Program-made: the position numbers and the translations under genes
The notes under the pieces: model-generated
Told to the model about the DNA's origin: nothing
What the model saw: the letters and a program-made list of their open reading frames with translations, nothing else
Database searches by the model: none
Shown: piece by piece, positions 5,174 to 10,525 of the stretch
Numbering within the stretch: position 1 is the stretch's first letter
Layout: each line of letters starts with the position of its first letter
Origin: an uncultured Bacilli bacterium
GTDB lineage: Bacteria > Bacillota_I > Bacilli_A > RF39 > UBA660
Assembly (NCBI GenBank): GCA_934096715.1
Contig: CAKOMQ010000029.1
Location: 1 to 10,525 of the forward strand
Length of the DNA: 10,525 nucleotides
Reading direction: 5' to 3'

Positions 5174-6038
5174 TAAAATCTCTAAATATTTTAGGCAACT
5201 CACTATCAAACTCTAAAGTAGTTTTTAAAATTGGATGAGTAAATCTAATTTTTTTAGAGTGTAAGAATTGTCCAAATCCTGGTATAACTTCACGACCATA
5301 AACAGGATCATTAAATACCGGATAACCTACATAACTTGTATGTACTCTTATTTGATGAGTTCTTCCTGTTTCTAAAACTACACTTACAAGAGTATAGTCA
5401 TGATATCTAGTTATAACTGTTATATTAGTTCTTGCTTCTTTACCACCAGCACGTACTTCCATCTTGTTATAATTAGTTTTACTTCTTCCAATTGGAGCAT
5501 CTATATGTGCAGTAGTAGATGGAAATGTTCCTACTAAAAGAGCATAGTATTCCCTATAAACTCTTTTATTTTTAAAGTCATCAGCAAGAATCGCATGGGC
5601 TTCATTAGTTTTAGCTACTAACATAAGTCCACTAGTATCCTTATCTAACCTATGAACTATTCCTGGTCTAGTTGTATCTCCGGCACTACTTAAATTAGTT
5701 GTATAATACATAAGTCCGTTAACTAAAGTATTATTAAAGTTTCCATTCCCAGGATGAACAGTTAAACCACTTGGTTTATTGATAACCATTAAATAATCAT
5801 CTTCATAAACTATATCTAAATCCATTTTAACTGGATTAATTTCAGTATCTATTTTATAAGTATCATCTATATAAATTAAATCTCCTTCATGTACTTTATA
5901 ACTTTGTTTAGTACTATTATCGTTTACTAAGACATATCCATCATTAATCATCTTAGTTATAAGTTCTCTACTATAAGTAGTATTTATACTTAAATATTTA
6001 TCTAATCTTATACCACTTTCATTTACTACTAGTTCCAT
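5157..6038 (-). CDS. rluD: RluA/RluD-family 23S rRNA pseudouridine synthase
   Basis: Converts specific uridines in RNA to pseudouridine, most likely in 23S rRNA. The 293-residue protein has an N-terminal S4 RNA-binding domain (residues ~8-60, GIRLDKYLS onward) and the catalytic domain from ~70. The signature GIVHRLDKDTSG (126-137) carries the catalytic Asp132, and GRTHQIRVH (225-233) forms the conserved second motif. I chose ATG 6038, preceded by GGTGA, over a TTG at 6050 that has no properly spaced site. The start lies inside lspA (20-base overlap), suggesting translational coupling. The lspA-rluD-like order is common in Bacillota (lspA-ylyB in Bacillus subtilis). The exact target uridine cannot be told from sequence, so rluD is used in the broad family sense. 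Confidence 0.9.
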   Translation of the reverse strand: MELVVNESGIRLDKYLSINTTYSRELITKMINDGYVLVNDNSTKQSYKVHEGDLIYIDDTYKIDTEINPVKMDLDIVYEDDYLMVINKPSGLTVHPGNGNFNNTLVNGLMYYTTNLSSAGDTTRPGIVHRLDKDTSGLMLVAKTNEAHAILADDFKNKRVYREYYALLVGTFPSTTAHIDAPIGRSKTNYNKMEVRAGGKEARTNITVITRYHDYTLVSVVLETGRTHQIRVHTSYVGYPVFNDPVYGREVIPGFGQFLHSKKIRFTHPILKTTLEFDSELPKIFRDFIKDLD

Positions 6039-6504
6039 TTTTTTCACCAACCTTCAAGTAATTAACTATTAAAAGAAAACAGCCAACACATATAAATATA
6101 TCTGCAAAATTAAATATAGGAAAATAATAATTACCAAATTTAAAAGATATAAAATCAATTACATGCTTGTATAGTATTCTATCACACATATTACCTATTA
6201 TTCCAGCTATTAATAAAGAATAACTACTTATTACTAACTTAGTAGATTTAGTTTCTTTTAAACTCTTAAATAAATAAATAAGACATATTATAGCAAATAT
6301 TATAAATAAATAACTCTTACCCATAAGAATACTAAAACTTGCTCCAGTATTATAAACCTTCTTTATACTAAAGAAATTATCTATAATAATTATTGAATCA
6401 CTAAAAGAAAGTAAATTATCTATTAATAATTTACTTACTAAATCTACTATAAATAAGACAATACTATAAATGATTATTTTCTTCTTCATATTTATATTAT
6501 ACAT
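6019..6504 (-). CDS. lspA: Lipoprotein signal peptidase (signal peptidase II)
   Basis: Membrane aspartyl protease that cleaves the signal peptide of lipid-modified prolipoproteins. The 161-residue length and four hydrophobic spans fit the family. Conserved blocks are NTGASFSIL (52-60), GNMCDRI with catalytic Asp108, and FNFADIFICVG with catalytic Asp135. The start is uncertain: ATG 6504 follows the smr stop codon by only three bases, and ATG 6489 (MKKK) would give a typical N-terminus. Neither has a clear ribosome binding site, so coupling to smr translation is likely. The 3' end overlaps the start of the rluD-like gene. Confidence 0.93.
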   Translation of the reverse strand: MYNINMKKKIIIYSIVLFIVDLVSKLLIDNLLSFSDSIIIIDNFFSIKKVYNTGASFSILMGKSYLFIIFAIICLIYLFKSLKETKSTKLVISSYSLLIAGIIGNMCDRILYKHVIDFISFKFGNYYFPIFNFADIFICVGCFLLIVNYLKVGEKNGTSSK

Positions 6505-6507
6505 TTT

Positions 6508-6753
6508 TTATTTAAGATAAACAATAGTCTCTCCCGTATTCCAATTATCTATTTTAAAAGATTTAACTACTTTTATTTCTTTTAAGACACTATGAACTTC
6601 ACGAGTAAGTATATTAGTACTTTTACCATGAATAATTAATAATTCTTTAAATCCTTGTTTATCATTATCCATAATAAATTCATATACTAGTGGATATACC
6701 ATAGATACTATTTCTCCATGTAAATCAAGCTTGGGTGTTTTGTTGGTTAGCAT
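6508..6753 (-). CDS. Stand-alone Smr-domain protein (81 aa)
   Basis: A single Smr domain, the module found at the C-terminus of MutS2 and in small free-standing proteins, often with nicking or RNA-cleaving activity. The characteristic LDLHG (9-13) and IIHGKS (40-45) blocks are present, and the protein ends with strands DNWNTGETIVYLK that match the domain edge. Nothing precedes the domain, so it is not a truncated MutS2 with a missing ATPase unless the gene was broken long ago. The start ATG 6753 lies inside the end of the pfkB-family gene (29-base overlap) behind GGGG. The substrate is unknown. Confidence 0.85.
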   Translation of the reverse strand: MLTNKTPKLDLHGEIVSMVYPLVYEFIMDNDKQGFKELLIIHGKSTNILTREVHSVLKEIKVVKSFKIDNWNTGETIVYLK

Positions 6754-7669
6754 TATTTACCCCTTGGGGATTAAATCTACTATTATAATATTCAATTATT
6801 TCTTCTATTTTAGGAATAGTTTCTCTTCCCCCTACTTTACTAGCTGCTAGCGAAGATGCAATTAATCCATATACTATAGAACTTTCTATATTAGTATTAT
6901 TACTAATTGCATATACATATCCACCTACAAAAGCATCATAACTACAAGACATATCTACTCTATCTATATTTATACTTGGAATAATCTTTATTTCTCCATT
7001 AAGTTCATATATACATCCATAATATGAAGCATCTATAATTATTTCTTTATTACTATACATACTCTTTAAAGAATTAAATAGATTTACTATTTGTCCTGAA
7101 TCTGTAAAGTCTACATTCATTTTAGTAATACTTAAAGCTGCTCCTATACTAAATATTATTTGATCAACATACTTCATTAAGTCTATTCCTTCACGAGTTA
7201 CTTCATTAACAAGTAATATTTTTTTAGAATCTTTATATTTATCAAATGTAGCAAGTGTCGCCCCATATATTGTTCCATCTGCTACAATTATATCTGGAAT
7301 AATACTAAATGAGTACTTTTTCATTTGCATATCACTCCTAATAGCAGATATAGTATTAGTTTTATTAGCTTCATTGTAAAGAATTATATTCATATTAGAT
7401 TTGTTTTGAAAACTTGTTTCGACAAACTCTGTATTAACGTTGCATTTCTCTAGTTCTCTTTTGATATTTTCTCCGTAATTATCATTACCAATAGCACTAG
7501 CTAAATATACTTCGCTTCTTGCGTTACCTAGGAAAGTTGCTATATTTGGTACCATTCCTCCACCAGCTATTTTACATTCATTATAGATAGTCTTAGTATT
7601 TTCTAAAGGATAACTTTTAGAATTAATACTTATATCCATTGAAGTTTCACCTATACATAATATTTTCAT
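6725..7669 (-). CDS. PfkB-family (ribokinase-like) kinase with altered anion-hole motif
   Basis: An ATP-dependent kinase of sugars, nucleosides or related small molecules. The 314-residue length fits the family. The N-terminal motif AGGGMVPNIATFLG (35-48) matches the GG-x-x-x-N-x-A substrate-binding signature. The C-terminal signature, normally D-T-x-G-A-G-D, reads DMSCSYDAFVGG (239-250). The catalytic base Asp245 is kept, but the Gly-Ala-Gly that forms the anion hole is replaced by Cys-Ser-Tyr, so activity may be changed or lost. I chose ATG 7669 (behind GGGTGA) over GTG 7678. The stop is TGA. A TATAAT at 7695-7700 without a good -35 may be a weak internal promoter. The substrate cannot be named. 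Confidence 0.85.
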   Translation of the reverse strand: MKILCIGETSMDISINSKSYPLENTKTIYNECKIAGGGMVPNIATFLGNARSEVYLASAIGNDNYGENIKRELEKCNVNTEFVETSFQNKSNMNIILYNEANKTNTISAIRSDMQMKKYSFSIIPDIIVADGTIYGATLATFDKYKDSKKILLVNEVTREGIDLMKYVDQIIFSIGAALSITKMNVDFTDSGQIVNLFNSLKSMYSNKEIIIDASYYGCIYELNGEIKIIPSINIDRVDMSCSYDAFVGGYVYAISNNTNIESSIVYGLIASSLAASKVGGRETIPKIEEIIEYYNSRFNPQGVNNANQQNTQA

Positions 7670-7717
7670 TTCCTTCACCCTTTACTCTTATACTATTATA
7701 TAATAAATTCTCCATAA

Positions 7718-8044
7718 TTAAAAGAGTGTTTTCATAACATTGTCAATCGCTTTAATTGAATAATTCATTAACTCTTCTAGTTTATAAGAGATTGTTACTC
7801 CCATTTCACTTACCCTATTACCATAATATTTCTTATCTTCTTTTATATAAGAATCTAAATCAATTGGTTCATTATTTCTAATCTTTTCTTCATATTCTTT
7901 AATCATTTTATCTGTTAAGACTATACTTTCTCTTTTTTTACTTTCATAATAACCACTTTCTAATATTATCATTAAGACTACAAACATGATAAAAAGAATT
8001 ATTAAACTCGTAAAAAATATTCTTGCACTTTTATTCTTCTTCAT
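7718..8044 (-). CDS. Unknown single-span membrane protein (108 aa) downstream of spoIIP
   Basis: It has a basic N-terminus, one membrane span at about residues 9-28, and a mostly charged extracellular or intermembrane part ending in a hydrophobic-amphipathic helix (VSEMGVTISYKLEELMNYSI, residues ~78-97). The start ATG 8044 has AGGAGA upstream and lies within the last codons of spoIIP, a 14-base overlap that implies translational coupling. I do not recognise the family. Coupling to SpoIIP suggests a partner or regulator in the same envelope process, but this is inference from position only. Confidence 0.75.
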   Translation of the reverse strand: MKKNKSARIFFTSLIILFIMFVVLMIILESGYYESKKRESIVLTDKMIKEYEEKIRNNEPIDLDSYIKEDKKYYGNRVSEMGVTISYKLEELMNYSIKAIDNVMKTLF

Positions 8045-8864
8045 TAGAATCTCCTATAAAGTTATATAAGGCTTTAGCAATTACTTCCATTGTTTTATTT
8101 ACTTCACTTATCTTATTCTTTTCTCCTCCTATTTCAATTAAAATAGTAAAATTATTAAAGTCTTGATTATATATACCATTTACTCCTTTACCGCTTTTTT
8201 TCATAACTCCACGACACAGATCACTTACTTGATCATTTATCTTAATACATAAGTTTTCACTAAATTCTAAATTAGGTTCATAATTTTCATGATCAAGTCC
8301 AACAACAAATAATACTTTAGCATACTCTTTAAGCGTATAAACACCACTATCACGATGAATATCAATAAAGTATTTAAGAGTTGGATATTCATTTTTTCTT
8401 TTTTCTAAAAGTGTTCTACTAACTTGATAACTTCTTCCATACTTTAAATTCATACTATTTCTTATTTCTACTAAGTTTTCTTCTTCTACTATACAATCAA
8501 TTCCCATTTTAGATAAGTAATCTTTTAAGATAAGACTAGCTAGTAATACAGTTGGCTTAATATTATAAACTTCTAAATAATCACTAGAATATTCTTCTAA
8601 CTGATGAGTATTATATAGATAAACTATAGGTTTTTTACTTGTTTCTTCTTTCTTATTATTAATACTTATTACTTTGTAACTTTTACTTTTATCTAAATCT
8701 ATATTTAAAGCATACTTAATAAATAGTTCTTTACTAAGTAACTCATCTATTTTTTTATTATCAGTAAGATGAATAAATAAGTATATCCCACCTAGTATAA
8801 ATAATAATATTACAATTAACCTTAGATTAAATTTACTTCTACTACGAGATTTAAATCTTTTCAT
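8031..8864 (-). CDS. spoIIP: SpoIIP-like N-acetylmuramoyl-L-alanine amidase/endopeptidase
   Basis: SpoIIP degrades peptidoglycan during engulfment of the forespore in spore formers. The 277-residue protein has a basic start, one membrane span (residues ~16-32), and an extracytoplasmic domain from ~75. Matching blocks are PIVYLYNTHQLEEYS (with the first His), YFIDIHRDSGVY (with the second His), VVGLDHENYEPNLEFSENLC, SDLCRGVMKKSGKGVNGIYN and LIEIGGEKN (conserved Glu). I chose ATG 8864, behind GGTGA, over TTG 8876, which lacks a site. It is shorter than Bacillus SpoIIP (about 400 residues), lacking much of the linker region. A spoIIP gene suggests sporulation ability or its remnant, but no other sporulation gene is in the window. 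It heads a block of closely spaced genes. Confidence 0.85.
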   Translation of the reverse strand: MKRFKSRSRSKFNLRLIVILLFILGGIYLFIHLTDNKKIDELLSKELFIKYALNIDLDKSKSYKVISINNKKEETSKKPIVYLYNTHQLEEYSSDYLEVYNIKPTVLLASLILKDYLSKMGIDCIVEEENLVEIRNSMNLKYGRSYQVSRTLLEKRKNEYPTLKYFIDIHRDSGVYTLKEYAKVLFVVGLDHENYEPNLEFSENLCIKINDQVSDLCRGVMKKSGKGVNGIYNQDFNNFTILIEIGGEKNKISEVNKTMEVIAKALYNFIGDSNEEE

Positions 8865-8959
8865 AATATTCACCAAGTCTATTATAAAATAAATATATTA
8901 AATAACTTGCTAATATTTGTCGTATTTTTAACAAATATATAAATGTTTTACGAAACAAA

Positions 8960-8989
8960 ATAATAATACCAGTTCATTAAGTATATCAA
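8960..8989 (-). promoter_or_regulatory. Candidate promoter of the spoIIP block
   Basis: On the minus strand, TTGATA (8989-8984) and TATTAT (8965-8960) are 18 bases apart, which would give a leader of about 90 bases before spoIIP. A second TATAAT (8886-8881) sits close to the start codon but has no recognisable -35. In such AT-rich DNA both are tentative. Outside this site and the terminator at 9034-9058, I see nothing else in 8877-9127. Confidence 0.35.
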
Positions 8990-9033
8990 AACATAGAGAA
9001 TTATTATTATATAAATTATTAATGTTAATATAA

Positions 9034-9058
9034 AAAAAAGCAATCCAATTGCTTTTTT
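9034..9058 (-). terminator. Bidirectional rho-independent terminator
   Basis: GCAAT (9040-9044) pairs with ATTGC (9048-9052) around CCA, extended by A-run/T-run pairing, with T-runs on either strand. It lies 70 bases past the stop of the secreted paralogue at 9128 and separates that gene from spoIIP. Confidence 0.75.
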
Positions 9059-9127
9059 ATATAAGTGTATTATTTATAAAACTTTATAGTATCATTTATA
9101 CAAGACACAGTTAAGTTAACGAGTCTC

Positions 9128-10525
9128 CTATTCCAGAATAAATGGATTTTCTAGAGAACCATCTCCATCTGTAGTAATTTTAACATCAGTGGTTAGATAG
9201 AAGACTGGGCGGACGCCACTTGATCTAGCCACAGCGTTGCGGTTCACGCTACCGTCACTACGCACATACCACGCAACGAAGCGATTAGCCTCAGCTCCAT
9301 TACGAGAAAGTGTCCATTCATCAGTACCTTTTGTTGTATCATTATTACTTTGGTGCATCCAGCCTGTTTTTAATGTACTTGCATTTGATGATCCTGTTAG
9401 TTCTAAAGCACTTGACCCCAATGACATTTGATAATCACTTGCATACATTAACCCTATTTTTGCACTTGAAGTTGTCCATTCACCTACTGTATTCGTTTTT
9501 CCTGTTCTATTCATTTCATGTAAATATATTTCTTGCGTCGTTACTTCTGAATAAAATGGTCCGCTATAAGCATATGTTTTTGTATTTACTGCACTCCATG
9601 TCCAGTTTTCTATTTTATTTGACCATTCTGTGTTTTGTAAGTAATCATATGTTGTGTTTGTTAGGAATCCAGAACCATTTAAACTTGCATATAATGTACT
9701 ATCTTCCCAATTTACATCTGCATTTGTTGAGTTCCATGTAGTTGATACCAATTGTTTATATTTAATTAGTTTAACATGATTTTTTCCATTTGCATCTACA
9801 AATACTCCTAATACACGATACATGTATTTGTCTTGATTTGCTGTACATTCTGATTTATTATTTGTACCAAAGCATATAAAGTTATTTGGATTAGTGATTG
9901 TTCCTACTGCACCACTTCCTGTATATCTATAGCCATCTCCTTCTAGTCCACTTTGCCATAATTTTCCAGAATCAATTAAATATTGTGCTAGTACTGGGCC
10001 TGGTTCATGTAAGTTACACGAGAACGCTTTTGTATCTCCACTATTGTATGGTTCTATTTTTATTGTGTATGAATTGCCTACTAGTTTATCTTGAGTATTT
10101 GCTGTATTTGTTACACTACTTGTTAGGGGTATTGATACACTATTTCCTTTTGTTAAGTTTTTGATTTCTCCACTTACTATAATCCCTGTAGTTCCTGCAG
10201 TTGTAAGTTCCTTAAGAGTCATTGTCTTATCTCCAACTACAACTTTTACATCATTATCTGAATTATCTGTTATAGGAGTTGTTGCTGTTGCTGTTACTTT
10301 ATAATTATAAGTACAGTCTAGTACTTCATCTCCTTCTGGTAATTGAGCTGTTGCTAATGTATAATTTGGATTAGTTTCAAGTGCTAGTCCATTTTCATTT
10401 TTATTAGCATAATAAGTCTTACCTGCATTTGCTTGACTCATTAAATTTGCATCTAAATTTAGATATAACTTAGATGTTTTAATTTGCATTGTTGGATTTC
10501 CTAAGCTGTTTGCTTTACCTGTTAC
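9128..10525 (-). CDS. Second secreted DGR-like target protein, 5' end outside window
   Basis: A paralogue of the protein at 252-1832 in the same orientation. The frame stays open to the window edge and encodes VTGKANSLGNPT before the first internal Met (10489), exactly matching residues 42-53 of copy 1. The missing start and SipW-type signal peptide (about 41 residues) must therefore lie to the right; 465 residues are visible. The N-terminal half is nearly identical to copy 1 in long stretches. The middle differs (NLHEPGPVLAQYLIDSGK replaces an unrelated segment), and the last domain again runs EWTLSR, then a 28-codon variable stretch (9301-9218), then GVRPVFYL. The stop is TAG at 9128-9130, and a strong terminator follows. 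As with copy 1, an exported binding protein with a DGR-diversified tip is inferred. Confidence 0.85.
   Translation of the reverse strand, partial: VTGKANSLGNPTMQIKTSKLYLNLDANLMSQANAGKTYYANKNENGLALETNPNYTLATAQLPEGDEVLDCTYNYKVTATATTPITDNSDNDVKVVVGDKTMTLKELTTAGTTGIIVSGEIKNLTKGNSVSIPLTSSVTNTANTQDKLVGNSYTIKIEPYNSGDTKAFSCNLHEPGPVLAQYLIDSGKLWQSGLEGDGYRYTGSGAVGTITNPNNFICFGTNNKSECTANQDKYMYRVLGVFVDANGKNHVKLIKYKQLVSTTWNSTNADVNWEDSTLYASLNGSGFLTNTTYDYLQNTEWSNKIENWTWSAVNTKTYAYSGPFYSEVTTQEIYLHEMNRTGKTNTVGEWTTSSAKIGLMYASDYQMSLGSSALELTGSSNASTLKTGWMHQSNNDTTKGTDEWTLSRNGAEANRFVAWYVRSDGSVNRNAVARSSGVRPVFYLTTDVKITTDGDGSLENPFILE
9195..9310 (-). repeat. Putative DGR variable repeat, copy 2
   Basis: Counterpart of 316-431 with the same length and phase. 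The variable part (9301-9218) is 54% GC, far above the surrounding genome. Relative to copy 1, codons such as AAT/TGT, AAT/TTT, CGC/TAC, GTT/AGT, CGT/TTT, GCT/ATT and AGA/ATG alternate, while GCG TGG, GTG, AGT GAC GGT and the 3' CGCCCAGTCTTCTATCT block are identical. Confidence 0.65.

Noticed and set aside
6725..6727. Mycoplasma genetic code (TGA read as Trp)
   Set aside because: The pfkB-family gene ends at TGA at the expected family length and overlaps the next gene, and tryptophans are encoded by TGG throughout, so the standard bacterial code fits.
8890..8932. Sigma-E-type promoter before spoIIP (AAATATT followed by an AT-rich -10)
   Set aside because: The spacing and the -10 do not fit the sigma-E consensus well, and AT-rich DNA gives many partial matches by chance.
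8877..9127. Search for the DGR template repeat in this gap and in 1-251 and 1833-2361
   Set aside because: None of these AT-rich stretches contains the GC-rich blocks (GCGTGG, GTGCGCCCAGTC) that a template must share with the variable repeats.
1..10525. tRNA, rRNA, CRISPR arrays, transposases or phage structural genes
   Set aside because: Looked for by eye on both strands; none was found.

Overview
The window looks like chromosomal DNA of a very AT-rich Bacillota bacterium, probably an uncultured gut member of the Bacilli (RF39 or Erysipelotrichales-like). This placement is inferred from base composition, GGTGA/AGGAG-type ribosome binding sites, an lspA-rluD gene pair, SpoIIP, a rhomboid protease with the long N-terminal domain usual in Bacillota, and SipW-type signal peptides. 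TGA appears to be a stop codon (end of the pfkB-family gene), which argues for the standard bacterial code rather than mycoplasma code 4. Almost every gene is on the minus strand.

Layout. Positions 1-251 hold a 33-residue membrane peptide gene with its own promoter, and the terminator of the next gene. At 252-1832 is a large secreted protein with a SipW/TasA-type signal peptide and a C-terminal domain ending in GVRPVFYL. Positions 1833-2361 hold no large gene. They carry the promoter of the secreted protein and a compact pair of converging transcripts: a short, structured plus-strand RNA, and a minus-strand gene for a 41-residue hydrophobic peptide. Together these resemble a type I toxin-antitoxin locus. 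Positions 2362-4787 hold an unidentified protein, an M23 (LytM-like) peptidase with a peptidoglycan-binding domain, and a rhomboid protease. A small multi-span membrane protein lies on the plus strand (4853-5173). From 8864 down to 5157 runs a tight minus-strand block: spoIIP, an unknown membrane protein, a PfkB-family kinase, a small Smr-domain protein, lspA and an rluD-like pseudouridine synthase. After a 250-base gap with a strong terminator comes a second copy of the secreted-protein gene (9128-10525), whose 5' end lies outside the window.

The main discovery is in the two secreted paralogues. Their last ~60 codons contain an 84-base segment, unusually GC-rich for this genome, in which the copies differ at 27 positions. 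By my hand alignment 20 of the 27 have adenine in one copy, and every one can be explained by adenine in a common template. The changes fall mainly on first and second codon positions, between invariant GCG-TGG, GTG and GGC-GT-CGC-CCA blocks. That is the signature of a diversity-generating retroelement (DGR) acting on a C-type-lectin-like variable domain. No reverse transcriptase or template repeat is in the window, so the retroelement would have to act from elsewhere. The secreted proteins would then be surface-displayed, diversifiable binding proteins.

The rest of the window is mostly housekeeping: envelope remodelling (SpoIIP, M23), lipoprotein maturation (LspA), rRNA modification (RluD-like) and intramembrane proteolysis (rhomboid). 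No tRNA, rRNA, CRISPR array, transposase or phage structural gene was seen.
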